From: Verrucomicrobiota bacterium
GTDB taxonomy: Bacteria > Verrucomicrobiota > Verrucomicrobiia > Limisphaerales > J093
Length of the DNA stretch: 64,000 nucleotides
NCBI GenBank assembly: GCA_022710935.1
Contig: JAKLFY010000021.1
Location: 18,423 to 82,422, forward strand
Direction of reading: 5' to 3'
Of the stretch, positions 8,628 to 18,753 are shown in pieces (position 1 is the first letter of the stretch; the number at the start of each line of letters is the position of its first letter). The position numbers were made by a program, and so were the translations under genes. The notes under the pieces were generated by a model that did not search any database, was not told the DNA's origin, and was given only the letters and a program-made list of their open reading frames with translations.

Positions 8628-9686
8628 ATGACTCCTCGCCGCGCATTCCTGAAGACCGTCGGAGCCGGCCTTGTGGCCGCGCCGTTCGCCACGTCCTGCG
8701 TCTCGCGCCCTTTGCCTCCTGATCCGATCAAGCCGATTCGAGGCAGTTGGATCAGCGTCTGGTGGGACGATCGCCGGCATTTCTACTGGAACGATGCCTG
8801 TCTCCAGTTCAGCGCCGAGCAATGGCAGGCGGCGATCAAGGACGTGGCGGACATTGGCATGGAGTACCTCGTCCTGCTGGCCATCGCGAAGGGCGGCAAG
8901 GCGTTTTACGACACGCCGCTGCTGCCGAAGCTCGAAATGGCGTGTCCCGATCCCATCGAGGCCATGCTTGCCGCCGCCGACCGGTATCGGGTGAAGTTCT
9001 TCATAAGCAGCGACTGGTACGGTGAGTGGGACGCCGCGGCGCTCAGCGATCCGGATCGTGCTCGCAAGCGTTTTCAGATGATGGAGGAGATTGCGGGGCG
9101 ATACAGCCATCACCCGAGCTTCCACGGCTGGTATTGGCCCAACGAGGCCTGTCTGGCGCCCTCCTTTGCGGATGCCTTCGTTGCCTACGTGAACGCCAGC
9201 AGTCGCGAGGCGCGGCGTCTGACGCCGAACGCGAAAACGCTCACGGCGCCGTATGGCACCCACCGCGCGGTTTGCGACGACACGTTTGTGCGCCAATTGG
9301 AGGGGTTGGACGTCGACGTCATTGCGTATCAGGACGAAGTCGGGTGCCTGCGGATGACCCCGGACGAGAGCGCGCGCGCATTCGCGGCGCTGCGTCGGGC
9401 GCACGATCGGGTCCCGCAACGCGCACTGTGGGCCGATGTCGAGACGTTTGCCTGGGAAGGGCCGCCGAACAAGCAGACCAGTCCGCTCATCCCAGCCCAG
9501 TGGGAACGGGTGCGGGCGCAACTCGAAGCAGTGTCGCCGCACGTCGACACGATCCTGATCTACCAGTACCAGGGGCTCATGAACCGGCCGCGGAGCCGGG
9601 CCTTTGCGGGGCATCCCGACTCGACACGCCTTTATCTGGACTACGTCCGCTGGCTCAGATCGGGAGGGAAGCGAGATGCGGGCTAA
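8628..9686 (+). CDS. DUF4434-like exported glycosidase-type protein
   Basis: A 352-residue protein with a Tat-like leader MTPRRAFLKTVGAGLVAAPF and then FATSC, which could be a lipobox. After it comes GSWISVWWDDRRHFYW and an all-barrel architecture with DIGMEYLVLLAIAKGG, FFISSDWYGEWD, HPSFHGWYWPNEA and ALWADVETFAWEG. These fit the DUF4434 family of putative glycoside hydrolases, where Glu residues at the ends of strands 4 and 7 would be catalytic (here WPNEAC and DVETF). The earlier in-frame ATG at 8610 lies within the direct repeat, so I prefer 8628. It probably acts at the cell surface on a polysaccharide; the substrate is unknown. Confidence 0.68.
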   Translation: MTPRRAFLKTVGAGLVAAPFATSCVSRPLPPDPIKPIRGSWISVWWDDRRHFYWNDACLQFSAEQWQAAIKDVADIGMEYLVLLAIAKGGKAFYDTPLLPKLEMACPDPIEAMLAAADRYRVKFFISSDWYGEWDAAALSDPDRARKRFQMMEEIAGRYSHHPSFHGWYWPNEACLAPSFADAFVAYVNASSREARRLTPNAKTLTAPYGTHRAVCDDTFVRQLEGLDVDVIAYQDEVGCLRMTPDESARAFAALRRAHDRVPQRALWADVETFAWEGPPNKQTSPLIPAQWERVRAQLEAVSPHVDTILIYQYQGLMNRPRSRAFAGHPDSTRLYLDYVRWLRSGGKRDAG

Positions 9687-9696
9687 GTCCTTCGAT

Positions 9697-9722
9697 CCAT
9701 AAGTCCGCTGACGGACTTATGG
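9697..9722. terminator. Perfect 11-bp hairpin after the DUF4434 gene
   Basis: CCATAAGTCCG, loop CTGA, then CGGACTTATGG, ten bases past the stop codon. There is no T-tract, so it may be a Rho-associated or mRNA-stabilising hairpin rather than an intrinsic terminator. Confidence 0.4.
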
Positions 9723-9730
9723 CCTCAGGA

Positions 9731-9804
9731 CTTAGTGCCGTGTGAGCAACTTGATGTTTCGCAGTTCCGAATACGCGATCGTATTTGTGAACCGAGGCAC
9801 TAAG
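9731..9804. repeat. 74-bp inverted-repeat element at a gene end
   Basis: CTTAGTGCC at 9731-9739 is mirrored by GGCACTAAG at 9796-9804. The TAG stop codon of the minus-strand pseudopilin is the CTA of the right tip (9800-9802). Confidence 0.55.
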
Positions 9805-10702
9805 GTCCGCCATAGCCCGGACCGTTGAGGACGTCGTTGGGGCGGGGCCATTTGCGGGCATCGAGAAAATCGAGGAATTTCTGCATCTTAATGAACTCGG
9901 CCGTGCCGCCGACCCGGCCGACCATGGCGCCGCCACCCCTTGAGACATTGCCGGTGTATTTGCCGACGCCCGCGTGCCGCTGGGAGACGACTTCGCCCGC
10001 CGTCTCGGGAGCATTGCCCAGATCGTTGAAGTAGAAGCCATCGGTCTCGTTCTGTTCCCACAGCATGATGTCCGTGGGTTTGAAATCGGTGGTCTTGTAG
10101 GTTTGGCCGCCTGAGATTGCGCCGGCCTTCGGGCCGACGTAGCCACCGATGGTCCCGTTGAAGCAATACGAACTGAGCTTGACCCACCGGGCCATCCACC
10201 AGGTCTTGAACTGGCCGCTGCCGCGCTGGGCGACATCCTTCGGACACCACAAGACGTGGTAATCGGACAGGAATGGCCCCAGGTGTCCGACCTTGAAGAA
10301 TGCGACCTGGTTGCTGAACTGGACCGAGTTCACGTCCCTCCCCGCGGCGCTCGGCATGTAGGTCGGTCCGCCCGCGATGCGCCCGTTGTTGGGGCCGGCA
10401 TAGGCCCAGCCGTCCGGACCGTTATTGGCGGTCCCGTCGACGCCTCCCCAGGTGCAGTGGGCCATGTGATCCCTGTTGTCCGTGGCGTACATCTGATTCG
10501 CCAGGAGGATTTGACGGACGTTGTTAAGGTCCGCCGTCGCCTGGGCGCGGTCTTTGGCCCTCGAGAGGGCCGGGAGCAGCATGCCGGCCAGGATCGCGAT
10601 AATGGCGATGACGACCAGCAACTCGATGAGGGTAAAGGCCAGCGCGCCGTATCGGCCGCGGTGAGCCGCAAAATCAAGTTCGTTTTTCATGGCAAGGTTC
10701 AT
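9800..10702 (-). CDS. Pseudopilin-like protein with prepilin methylation motif
   Basis: About 300 residues. A short basic leader ending in GRYGALA precedes the type IV prepilin core [18 protein letters not shown], with the conserved Glu at +5 of the mature protein, then [25 protein letters not shown]. This is the abundant Verrucomicrobia/Lentisphaerae class of long type II secretion (PulG)-like proteins. The C-terminal part is Gly/Asn/Trp-rich ([19 protein letters not shown]). A prepilin peptidase would cleave before Phe. Such proteins are encoded singly, often beside export or carbohydrate genes, and their role is unknown. I start at 10702, where the leader begins MNLAMKNEL; 10690 is possible. 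It is transcribed divergently from the PQQ-type gene. Confidence 0.85.
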   Translation of the reverse strand: MNLAMKNELDFAAHRGRYGALAFTLIELLVVIAIIAILAGMLLPALSRAKDRAQATADLNNVRQILLANQMYATDNRDHMAHCTWGGVDGTANNGPDGWAYAGPNNGRIAGGPTYMPSAAGRDVNSVQFSNQVAFFKVGHLGPFLSDYHVLWCPKDVAQRGSGQFKTWWMARWVKLSSYCFNGTIGGYVGPKAGAISGGQTYKTTDFKPTDIMLWEQNETDGFYFNDLGNAPETAGEVVSQRHAGVGKYTGNVSRGGGAMVGRVGGTAEFIKMQKFLDFLDARKWPRPNDVLNGPGYGGP

Positions 10703-10833
10703 GGTTACATCTGCTTCTGTGCTGTCTTGACTCCAGTTAACTGAACGCCCGCGAGAATGCAAGTGTGCGTTTTCAAGCACAGCAGCGGGCCCAGGCTTCG
10801 AAGTTTCAAGGCGTTCAGAACGTCCGATCAGGC

Positions 10834-13392
10834 ATGCATTGGCGATACACCGGCGGATTGGGATGTCTCATGGCTGCGCTTTGGCCTTTGGCGATCGGTC
10901 GGGCCGATTGGCCGCAGTTGCATGGCAATGCAGCGCACGACGGCAGGTCGGAAGCCAGCCTGCGCCCGCCTTTTCGCCTCGCCTGGGTTCGCGAGTTCGT
11001 GGGCGAACGCCTCGGCACCGCGATGGAACCGATCGTGTCCGGCGGGCGGGTCTTCGTGGCGACGCATCAAGGGAACCTCTATGCCCTGGGGGCGGTCTCG
11101 GGCCAGGCCCAGTGGCGGTTCGCCGCGCATGGGCCACTGCTCCATTCCCCATCCGCGTGGGGCTCGATGGTCTTCGTTGGCAGCGTGGATGGGCGCCTCC
11201 ATGCGCTCGAAGCGGACACGGGCCGGCTGCGGTGGTCCCTCGAGGCAGAGGACGGCGGGTTCGCCGCGGCTCCGGTGGTTGGGCAGGGCGCGGTCTTTAT
11301 TGGCTCTCGTGCCGGGCGCTTCCTCGCGGTCGAGGCGGCGACGGGCGCGGTGCGGTGGCGACAGATGCTGCCGGCTCCGATCCGGCAGACCGCGGCCCTG
11401 GGGGCGGACCGGGTTTACGTGACTGCCGAGGACTTGCGGGTGCGCTGTTTTCTCGCGACCGACGGGCGGTTGATATGGGAGTCGGCGGCCCTGTCGGGCC
11501 AATCGGCTCGTGACTATTACCCCGTGGCGGTTTCGGCGGGCGGACGATCCCGAGTCCTCATCCGCACCAATCCCGCGCGGAACATGGCGCAACAGATTGC
11601 GCGTGACCGATCCATGCTGTGTCGGGAGGCGGGCATTGACGACAGCGACTGGCGCAGGATCGAGGAATGGGTCACGAGCGATCGGTCTCGAGGGACGCCT
11701 GAATTGTGGGTGCGCGAGCAGAAGGCGGTCGCCGACTATCTCCGACGCGACCGCGCGGCGCAGTCGCTATTCGTGCTGGATGGGGAGACTGGGGAAGAGG
11801 GGCCGCCGCCGCCTGTGCTGTGGATCGGCGGTTGTCAGGGCGTGGGTGCGCCGGCGGCGCTGACCGGGGACGGTCGGCTGGCGGTCCTATACCGCAGCGC
11901 CTACGGGAATTGGAATCTGGGGGTGGCGCCGCTGGTTGCACTGGGGTTGCTGGACCTCGATCAGAACACCATCGAGCCGCTCTTTCACGACCGCGGGGCC
12001 CGTCCGCCGTGGAACACGTTTTGGGGGACGGCGGACGAAAGCCAGCATCTTACGGTTGCGGGCTCGACGGTCTTCATTGTGCACCAGGGAACGTTGAGCG
12101 GTTTCGACCTGCGGACGACGAACCTGTTCGCGATCCACGGCGAACGGGACACCTTCGGCGGTCTGCGCAGCCCGCCTTGGGCGCGGAACGAATGGCACGG
12201 ACCGGCTCGCGGCGGCGTGGCCATCGAGGGCAATCGGGTCTATTGGCTGACGGGGAGCCGGCTCTTCTGTCTGGCGGCCGGCGAAGCGGGGCCGGCCAGC
12301 GAGGTGGCCGCGACGCGGGCGGCGGAGGTGCCGGTGACCAGTCCGGGGCCACCGCCGGCGGCGCCGTCGCGGGAGCAGTTGCGCCAAAGGCTGGCGGAGG
12401 GTGTGGAGGTTTTTCTCGAACGCAGGTGGGCGCCGCTCTGTGTCGAGCCCGGTCTGGCGGGGCGCGAATTCCTGTTCGACCACTCGGGTGTGGCGTTCGA
12501 GTCGCTGGCTTGGGCCTATCCGCATTTGCCGAACGCGTTGCAGGAGCGGACGCGGGCCTGGGTGGCGAAAGAGCTCGAAACCCATCCGCCATTCGAGCAG
12601 TCGGCATGGTATGCGTTGGGCTCGGGCGAGCCTCGGGAGTGGCATGCGGTCGCGCCGCAAGAAAGGACTCGGCTGGGTCACGACCGCCGCTTTCACCCCT
12701 TTGGGAACGTGGCAGCGGTCGCGCTGTGTGTGGAACGTCTGGGGCTGGCCGGGACACTGCGCGAGCTCTGGCCGCGGATCCGGGCGAGTTTCGACGACTT
12801 CCGGAACTCCGGCTGGCGGCTCGATCCGAATCAAGGCGATCTGTTCGCCAACCGCTACCTCGCATCGTGCTTGGCGCTGGCGAAACTGGCGGTCGAGTGC
12901 GGCGATCCGGAAGCCGCTGGGGCGGCCCAGGCTCAGGCACGGGCGATCGGCGAAGCCCTGATCGCCTGGTGGGAGCGGGCGGGTGCGACAGGGACCCTCA
13001 CGCAGTTCAAGGGCCCGGCCGAACTCGATCCGTTCATCGGCAAGGGCGACGCCCTCTCGTTGCGGCTGGCGCCGCATCGGCACAAGCTGGGGTTGTTCCA
13101 CGACCTGACGCCACCCGTTGCTCAGTGGATCAGGCGGGGGGCACCCGCGGCGGCTGACTCGGTCTGGAGCGTGTTCACGACGCTCGATGCAACCTGGCCG
13201 TTGGTGGGCGAGGAGCGTCAGGTGCATTTCGGCGAGAATTTCAGCGATCCGCCCGACCTGGCGATGGACGGTTTCCGGGCGTTGGCTTGGCTGCGGGAGG
13301 CCAGGGGCGAGGAATTGGCGTGCCGAGTTGACTTGCCGTGTTGCCGGGCTGACCTGTATTACCTGCTCAAGCTGGCGCTGGCCCTGGAATAA
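10834..13392 (+). CDS. Exported PQQ-type propeller fused to a helical domain
   Basis: About 852 residues. The signal peptide is [20 protein letters not shown], followed by [13 protein letters not shown]. Residues about 40-500 are a beta propeller of BamB/PQQ-like repeats ([46 protein letters not shown] and similar blades, given here in outline). The last 330 residues are helix-rich, with regularly spaced Trp/Tyr/Arg ([36 protein letters not shown]), and look like an alpha/alpha toroid. A fusion of this kind is unusual. It lies 18 bp ahead of a second propeller gene, probably in one operon. No PQQ-dehydrogenase active-site set is apparent, so a structural or sensing role is as likely as catalysis. 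Confidence 0.7.
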   Translation: MHWRYTGGLGCLMAALWPLAIGRADWPQLHGNAAHDGRSEASLRPPFRLAWVREFVGERLGTAMEPIVSGGRVFVATHQGNLYALGAVSGQAQWRFAAHGPLLHSPSAWGSMVFVGSVDGRLHALEADTGRLRWSLEAEDGGFAAAPVVGQGAVFIGSRAGRFLAVEAATGAVRWRQMLPAPIRQTAALGADRVYVTAEDLRVRCFLATDGRLIWESAALSGQSARDYYPVAVSAGGRSRVLIRTNPARNMAQQIARDRSMLCREAGIDDSDWRRIEEWVTSDRSRGTPELWVREQKAVADYLRRDRAAQSLFVLDGETGEEGPPPPVLWIGGCQGVGAPAALTGDGRLAVLYRSAYGNWNLGVAPLVALGLLDLDQNTIEPLFHDRGARPPWNTFWGTADESQHLTVAGSTVFIVHQGTLSGFDLRTTNLFAIHGERDTFGGLRSPPWARNEWHGPARGGVAIEGNRVYWLTGSRLFCLAAGEAGPASEVAATRAAEVPVTSPGPPPAAPSREQLRQRLAEGVEVFLERRWAPLCVEPGLAGREFLFDHSGVAFESLAWAYPHLPNALQERTRAWVAKELETHPPFEQSAWYALGSGEPREWHAVAPQERTRLGHDRRFHPFGNVAAVALCVERLGLAGTLRELWPRIRASFDDFRNSGWRLDPNQGDLFANRYLASCLALAKLAVECGDPEAAGAAQAQARAIGEALIAWWERAGATGTLTQFKGPAELDPFIGKGDALSLRLAPHRHKLGLFHDLTPPVAQWIRRGAPAAADSVWSVFTTLDATWPLVGEERQVHFGENFSDPPDLAMDGFRALAWLREARGEELACRVDLPCCRADLYYLLKLALALE

Positions 13393-13410
13393 GCGGCGCC
13401 ACAAGTCACC

Positions 13411-14994
13411 GTGGACACACCAGATCGCAGCGCCCGGTCCGAACGGGCAGTCATCGACCCGGATACGCCGTGGTATCAGACGCCCTTTTTCGGGCGTGTG
13501 ATTGCCCTGGCGTTCCCGCCCTTGGGCCTCGTCCTGCTTCGCGCCAATCGCAACCTGACACGCCGCCATCGAATGCTCGCTGCCGGGGCGCTCATTCTCT
13601 ACCTGGTTCCATACACCGTGGCCGTCCTCTGGCTGCTGGTCGCCCTGGGCGGCCTGCAAGTCGAGTGGCGAGGCGGTCTGGGCCCGAGTCTTGTCCGGCG
13701 AAAGACCGCGCCGAATTACCTGGAACTCGAAACGGACCGCGCCGCCCAGGAGGCCAGGCTGGCCCAAGCCGCTCCGACCGCGCCGGCACCGGACGCGTAT
13801 TGGACGGATTTTCGCGGACCGCGGCGGGACGGGCACTACACCGAGCAGCCGATCCTGACGGAGTGGCCTGCGCAGGGGCCGCCTGTGTTGTGGCGCCAGC
13901 CTTGCGGTGGGGGCTACGCGTCGTTTGTTGTCGGCCAGGGCCATGCGTTCACCATCGAGCAACGGCGCGATGAGGAGGCGGTCGTTGCTTACGACCTCGA
14001 CACGGGGATCGAGCTCTGGGCCCATCGGTATCCGGCCCGATTCAACCACTGGATGGGGGGCGAGGGACCCCGCGCCACGCCGACCTATCATCAGGGGTTG
14101 ATCTACAGCCTGGGCGCGGCCGGCGAGTTGTGCTGTCTGGGCGCGGCGAACGGACGGTTGCTGTGGCGCAAGGATATCCTGGCCGACAACGGGGCGGCCA
14201 ACCTGCTGCACGGAATGGCGACGTCTCCGCTGATTGTGGACGATCGCGTGATTGTTCTGGCTGGAGACGCGGCTCCGGGCAAATCGGTGGTCGCCTACCA
14301 CCGGCTAACCGGCGCGCGGATCTGGTCCGTCCTCGACGACAAGCAGGCGTATGCGTCTCCGCTCCTGACCGATTTGGCGGGCAGGCAACAGATCGTGATC
14401 GCGTCCGCGACACGGGTGGCAGGCCTGAATCCCGAGGATGGCGCCCTGCTCTGGGACTATCGGTGGCGGGTCCCGAACGACAACAGCATCTGTTCCCCGC
14501 TCATCATCGGGACGAACCGGTTCCTGATCTCAGCCGGATACGGCGCGGGCTGCGCGCTGGTCGAGATCGCTCGAGGCACCAATGGCCTGAGTGCGACCGA
14601 GATCTGGCGGAATCGCAATCTGAAGAACAAGTTCAATCCCTCTGTCGTATGGCAGAACCACGCCTACGGGCTCGATGAAGGTGTCCTGTGCTGCGTCGAT
14701 CTCGACACGGGCCAGCGGCGGTGGCGCGACGGGCGCTATGGCTACGGTCAGTTGCTGTTGGCGTCGGGCCATTTGATCATCCTGAGCGGCGAGGGCCAGC
14801 TCATCCTGGTGCGAGCGGATCCGCTGGGCCTGGTCGAGCTGGCTCGGGTTCACGCCCTGAGCGGCAAGACATGGAATGTTCCGGCGCTCGCTCATGGCCG
14901 GCTGCTCGTGCGCAACGGGGCTGCCATGGCCTGCTTCGATCTGCGCCCGTTTGGCGCGCTGACCCCCGAAGGGGCATCGAAGCCGGCGCCTTGA
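13411..14994 (+). CDS. Membrane-anchored PQQ-like beta-propeller protein
   Basis: 527 residues from a GTG start. The N terminus has two hydrophobic segments (about 30-45, VIALAFPPLGLVLL, and about 56-80, MLAAGALILYLVPYTVAVLW) separated by a basic loop. The rest is an outward-facing propeller beginning DAYWTDFRGPRRDGHYTEQP, the signature opening of outer-membrane assembly factor BamB-like/PQQ proteins in Planctomycetes and Verrucomicrobia. Blades carry TGIELWAHRYP, NGRLLWRKDIL and TGARIWSVLDD. It follows the other propeller gene by 18 bp. Function unknown; a periplasmic scaffold or dehydrogenase-like role is possible. Confidence 0.75.
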   Translation: MDTPDRSARSERAVIDPDTPWYQTPFFGRVIALAFPPLGLVLLRANRNLTRRHRMLAAGALILYLVPYTVAVLWLLVALGGLQVEWRGGLGPSLVRRKTAPNYLELETDRAAQEARLAQAAPTAPAPDAYWTDFRGPRRDGHYTEQPILTEWPAQGPPVLWRQPCGGGYASFVVGQGHAFTIEQRRDEEAVVAYDLDTGIELWAHRYPARFNHWMGGEGPRATPTYHQGLIYSLGAAGELCCLGAANGRLLWRKDILADNGAANLLHGMATSPLIVDDRVIVLAGDAAPGKSVVAYHRLTGARIWSVLDDKQAYASPLLTDLAGRQQIVIASATRVAGLNPEDGALLWDYRWRVPNDNSICSPLIIGTNRFLISAGYGAGCALVEIARGTNGLSATEIWRNRNLKNKFNPSVVWQNHAYGLDEGVLCCVDLDTGQRRWRDGRYGYGQLLLASGHLIILSGEGQLILVRADPLGLVELARVHALSGKTWNVPALAHGRLLVRNGAAMACFDLRPFGALTPEGASKPAP

Positions 14995-15040
14995 AATCTC
15001 GACCTGGATCTGACGGTGACGGATCGAGTAGGATGTCGCC

Positions 15041-15847
15041 GTGTCTGTTGCGCCTGATCCGGATCGAGCTGCCGCGGAACCACCCTTGCAGGTGGATCTG
15101 CGGCGGGTGGGGAATGTCTCTTTTCTGAATGCCGTCCCGTTGACCTGGGGTTTCGAAACGCGGATGCGTTTCGCAACACCGTCCGGCCTGGCGGCCCTCC
15201 TGCGTCGCGATGAACTCGACGCCGCCGTAGTCAGCATCACCGAGGTGCTGCTCACCGACCGGTATGACCTTCTGGACGGGCTGGCCATCGCCGCGCGCGG
15301 CGAGGTCAAGAGCGTGTTCCTCGCCCATCGTTCGCCTCTCGAGGCCGTGCGCGAGGTGTTTTGCGACACGGCATCGTTGACAAGCGTGAACCTGCTCCGC
15401 GTGCTGCTCGCGGAAAGGGGGTCGCGTCCCCCGTTCCGTCCGCTGCCGAACTACCGCATCGTCGAGGATTTAGACGCCGTACTGCTGATCGGCGATCGGG
15501 CAATCGAGTTCTCCCGACGCCCCCATCCGCACCGCATCTGGGATCTCGGCGCGGCGTGGTTCGAGCGGACGGGCCTTCCTTTTGTGTTTGCCGGCTGGGC
15601 GTTGCGACGCGGCGCGCACACCCCCGCTTTGCGCGATGCCCTTCGCGACATGGGCGCGCGGGGCGTGGCTGCCTTGCCGCGCATCGTCGCGCAACGCACC
15701 GACTTCGACCTCGAGTTCCGGCGCCAGTATTTTCGCCGGCACGTCTACTTCGAGCTTGGGCCCGACGAAAAGCGCGGTCTGTGCCGGTTCATGGACGGAC
15801 TGCGCGCCCACGGCCAGGCGCCGGTCTTCGAGCCGCGATTCGTTTAG
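15041..15847 (+). CDS. mqnA: Chorismate dehydratase MqnA (futalosine menaquinone pathway)
   Basis: 268 residues from GTG. It opens the substrate-binding fold with RVGNVSFLNAVPLTWGFE, the MqnA hallmark, followed by DAAVVSITEVLL, SLTSVNLLRVLLAERG and IGDRAIEF. MqnA dehydrates chorismate to 3-enolpyruvylbenzoate, the first step of the futalosine route to menaquinone. The next enzyme, MqnE, is encoded far away at 61-62 kb, and a UbiE methyltransferase at 55 kb. The TAG stop is the tip of a 73-bp inverted-repeat element shared with the convergent gene. Confidence 0.88.
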   Translation: MSVAPDPDRAAAEPPLQVDLRRVGNVSFLNAVPLTWGFETRMRFATPSGLAALLRRDELDAAVVSITEVLLTDRYDLLDGLAIAARGEVKSVFLAHRSPLEAVREVFCDTASLTSVNLLRVLLAERGSRPPFRPLPNYRIVEDLDAVLLIGDRAIEFSRRPHPHRIWDLGAAWFERTGLPFVFAGWALRRGAHTPALRDALRDMGARGVAALPRIVAQRTDFDLEFRRQYFRRHVYFELGPDEKRGLCRFMDGLRAHGQAPVFEPRFV

Positions 15848-15917
15848 CCCGCATTCCTCACCAACTTTTGATGTCATGTGACCGGTCACCGTCACATTTC
15901 ACCTGAAATGCGGGCTA
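15845..15917. repeat. 73-bp inverted-repeat element supplying both stop codons
   Basis: TAGCCCGCATT at the left is mirrored by AATGCGGGCTA at the right. The left TAG ends mqnA and the right CTA is the TAG of the convergent isomerase gene. The interior includes the perfect palindrome GTGACCGGTCAC. A related 72-bp element lies at 55413-55484. Confidence 0.65.
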
Positions 15918-16826
15918 ATCCATTGCGACGCGCATCCGCTCGAGCCACTCGGGCACGGCCTTCCAGGGATCGGCGGCTGACTCGTATTCGAGCGCGACGA
16001 ACCCCTGGTAATTCGCCTGCCGCAGGATGGCCATCACACGGGCCAGGTCGGTCGGTTCCTTGCCCTTCCCGGCGCGGTTGATCTCGACCTTGACCTGGAC
16101 GTTCACCGCGTAGGGCGCCAGCCGCGCCATGTCGTCGTACGGATCGCCCGGTCCGTAGAAGTTGCCCGAGTCGAGATTCACACCCACCCAGGGGGACTGG
16201 ACGGCCTGGACGATTTCGAGCAGCACGGCGACGTCCGCCACAATCCCCCCGTGGTTTTCGAGGCCGAGCCAGATGCCTTTGCCGGCCGCGTACGCGCCGC
16301 ACTCTTCGAGCGCGCGCACGCACTGCTTTTTCGCCGTCGGAAGGTCGATGCCCTTCGGGGCGCCGGCAAACACGCGGATGTGCGGCGCGCCCATCACGGC
16401 GGCGTGATCGATCCACCGCTTCACGGCGGCGATTTCGCGGTCGAGGTCGGGGCCGTCCGGCTGCGCGAAGTTGTTGCCCACGGCCGTGCCGCTGATCGCC
16501 AGGCCGCGGAGAAACGCGTGGCGCTTGAGCCCCACCAGGTAATCGTTTCCGAATTCCTTGGGGAAATAATAGCTCGTCAACTCCGTGCCCACACAGCCGT
16601 GATCCGCGCAGAAATCGATGAAGTCGTTCAGGGTGATCCGGCGCGCCGCCTCCCTGGCATTGAAGAAATCGCGGAACGAGTAGGCCGCCAGGCTCAGGCG
16701 CAACTGGGATTTGCCCTTGCGCTCGAGAGGCGGAACGGCGCTCAAGCGCGGCAGGCAGGCCGCGGCGCCGGCGGTCGTCACGGCGGCGGCGGCCGCCCGT
16801 CCAAAGAAACAGCGACGTGTGATCAT
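15915..16826 (-). CDS. Tat-exported sugar isomerase/epimerase-like TIM barrel
   Basis: 303 residues from MITRRCFFGRAAAAAVTTAG, a twin-arginine leader. An AP_endonuc_2/xylose-isomerase-like barrel follows: LSLAAYSFRDFF, CVGTELTSYYFP, APHIRVFAGAPKG, GIWLGLENHGG (metal-ligand Glu), VNLDSGNFYGPGDP (Asp) and GFVALEYESAADP (Glu). The metal-binding set looks complete. Relatives act on sugars in keto form, and DgpC-type members of this superfamily cleave 3-keto-glycosides by beta-elimination. It lies 93 bp after the sialate esterase gene on the same strand, within a cluster that also holds DUF1080 and Gfo/Idh/MocA proteins. Confidence 0.82.
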   Translation of the reverse strand: MITRRCFFGRAAAAAVTTAGAAACLPRLSAVPPLERKGKSQLRLSLAAYSFRDFFNAREAARRITLNDFIDFCADHGCVGTELTSYYFPKEFGNDYLVGLKRHAFLRGLAISGTAVGNNFAQPDGPDLDREIAAVKRWIDHAAVMGAPHIRVFAGAPKGIDLPTAKKQCVRALEECGAYAAGKGIWLGLENHGGIVADVAVLLEIVQAVQSPWVGVNLDSGNFYGPGDPYDDMARLAPYAVNVQVKVEINRAGKGKEPTDLARVMAILRQANYQGFVALEYESAADPWKAVPEWLERMRVAMD

Positions 16827-16918
16827 GCGAGTCCTCGGGTCTGTGATGGGGCGGTGTGTCTTGGGCCAGGCCGCCCGCCGGGAGGCGGGCAGCCCTGTGT
16901 CCGGGAGGCCCTTCTTTG

Positions 16919-18502
16919 TCACGGGGTCTTGGGGGCGGTGAGCATCGGGAAGTCGTCCGTGCGGAACGGCGATGCCGGCAGACCGCATTGGCTGAACAGG
17001 TTCACAACCGGATAGTCCGCCCAGCCATAGCGCACGGCAGTCGGCTGGGGCACGGACGGACTGCTGACGACGACCTTGTTGCGTCCCTGGATCTCCGCCT
17101 TGGCCCACACGAACCGGCGGTCCGGTCCCGCAATCGCGAATCCGGTCAACTCGCCGCCGCGGGCTTCGAGCCCGCCGCCGACCGAGTCAAACTTGACGAC
17201 GGCGCGTCCGCCCGAGAAGCGCGCGCTTTTGTAGACGGGGCTCAGACCGTCAATCCTCTCGTGATAGGCGATTGCGCGGGCGGCCAAAGCCAGCCGTTCG
17301 CCGACAGGCACTTTCCTGGTCGGATGGATGTCGTCCTTGTCACCCACATCGGTGATGACGGCGACGCCGACCTTGCGCAGCGTCTTGGCGACGTGCATTT
17401 GGGCCTCACGCAGCTCTGCCCAATCGCTCTCGACCGGTTCGGCGGCAATCGCCTCGAGCGTGCGCTTCTTGTTGCGGTCCCATGGCGCCAGTTGGACGGC
17501 GAGGAAGGTGAAATCGCCCTGACCCCAGTCGCGGCGCCAATTGCGGATCATGTCGGCGAACAAGGTCCGATACTGCCAGGCGCGGCCCGCATTGGACTCG
17601 CCTTGGTACCAGATGGCCCCGCGGATGCCGTAAGGAACGAGCGGGGCGATCATGCCGTTGTACAGCTCGGCGGGGCGCCACGGGTCCCAGGGACGACCTT
17701 TTTCGAACTTCTGGCCGGCCTTGTCCGCCTCGGCCTTTTCCTGTTCCCATTGCGCCAGGGCCTGGTCGTAGTTCTTCTTCTGCGCGGAGTAGGCATCCAG
17801 AATGTCTCGTTGGTAGCCTGCGTCGGCTTCGAGCGCAGCCTGGCTCATCCAGACCTCCGCCGGCGATCCGCCCCACGAGGTGTTGATCAGTCCCACCGGC
17901 ACCTGGCGGGACCGTTCGAGCGCGCGTCCGAAATAGTAGCCGACAGCCGAGAAGTTGGGCACGGTGGCGGGCGAGCAGAGCGCCCACTTGGCAGGCACGT
18001 CGTCGACCGGCTCGACCGCCTTCTTCTTCGGCACAGTGAAGAGCCGGATCCGGGGGTTTTCGGCCGAGGCGATGTCCGCTTGCGGCTCGAACGAGCGGTG
18101 GAGTGGCCACTCCATGTTCGATTGGCCGCTGCAAATCCAGACCTCGCCCACCAACACATTGCCAATCTCGACCCGCTGCTTGCCGGTCACAACCATCGGG
18201 TCGGGTCCCCCGGCCCGCTCCGGTCGCAGCGTGACAGCCCATCGCCCGTCTGCGTCGGCCGTCGCCTTGACCGTCTGTTTGCGGAACTGGACGCTCACCG
18301 CCTCCTGCGGATCGGCCCAGCCCCAGACCTTGAGAGGACACCCCTGCTGCAAGACCATGTTGTCGCTGAACAGCCCGGGGAGCCGGACGTCGGCGCGCAG
18401 ACCGCTGAGCGGGAGCAGCCAAACGGCCGCCACCAGAGTCAGCAGCGTGACAGACAGGGATTTGGGAAAACCAACAGATCCAGGATTCGATAAGCAACGC
18501 AT
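16919..18502 (-). CDS. Sialate O-acetylesterase-like SGNH hydrolase
   Basis: 527 residues with a signal anchor (SVTLLTLVAAVWLLPLSGLRA). The family opens with VRLPGLFSDNMVLQQGCPLK. Block I is ICSGQSNMEWPL, with the catalytic Ser; the central block is GAIWYQGESNAG; the Asp-His block is DDIHPTRKVPVGERLA. It should remove acetyl groups from exported glycans. I start at ATG 18502, where MRCLSNPGS leads into the signal; the open frame upstream covers a REP hairpin. It is the first of a minus-strand pair with the isomerase gene. Confidence 0.88.
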   Translation of the reverse strand: MRCLSNPGSVGFPKSLSVTLLTLVAAVWLLPLSGLRADVRLPGLFSDNMVLQQGCPLKVWGWADPQEAVSVQFRKQTVKATADADGRWAVTLRPERAGGPDPMVVTGKQRVEIGNVLVGEVWICSGQSNMEWPLHRSFEPQADIASAENPRIRLFTVPKKKAVEPVDDVPAKWALCSPATVPNFSAVGYYFGRALERSRQVPVGLINTSWGGSPAEVWMSQAALEADAGYQRDILDAYSAQKKNYDQALAQWEQEKAEADKAGQKFEKGRPWDPWRPAELYNGMIAPLVPYGIRGAIWYQGESNAGRAWQYRTLFADMIRNWRRDWGQGDFTFLAVQLAPWDRNKKRTLEAIAAEPVESDWAELREAQMHVAKTLRKVGVAVITDVGDKDDIHPTRKVPVGERLALAARAIAYHERIDGLSPVYKSARFSGGRAVVKFDSVGGGLEARGGELTGFAIAGPDRRFVWAKAEIQGRNKVVVSSPSVPQPTAVRYGWADYPVVNLFSQCGLPASPFRTDDFPMLTAPKTP

Positions 18503-18555
18503 GGGAACTAATCCACCGCAAGCCGACGCGTTCGTCAACGGAGAAAGCCTCCGCT

Positions 18556-18579
18556 GTAGGCCCGGTGGCCTCACCGGGC
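18556..18579 (+). repeat. REP-like hairpin, GTAG foot (copy 2)
   Basis: GTAG then GCCCGGTG-GCCT-CACCGGGC; nearly identical to the minus-strand copy at 398-421 including flanks. The spacer 18503-18753 holds no gene. Confidence 0.65.
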
Positions 18580-18674
18580 GGCATGACGCCGACAACAACC
18601 CGCCAGAACAACCGGGTGCGCCGACGGGCATGTCGCGCCATGTTGATCGGCTCGCACCGTCTGGTTGGCACACA

Positions 18675-18715
18675 GCCCGGATGTCAGACTCCGCGGAGCT
18701 ACGAAACATCCGGGC
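18675..18715. repeat. Long hairpin GCCCGGATGT / ACATCCGGGC
   Basis: A 10-bp perfect stem with a 21-base loop that itself contains the palindrome CTCCGCGGAG. It lies about 40 bp past the stop of the next minus-strand gene, so it could end that transcript. Confidence 0.4.
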
Positions 18716-18753
18716 CTAAGACGATGGCGACACGAGCTTGAGGCCTACGACCC

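Noticed and set aside
11887..14301. An 804-residue minus-strand open frame
   Set aside because: Arg/Pro/Gln-rich translation opposite two clear propeller genes. It is a high-GC shadow.
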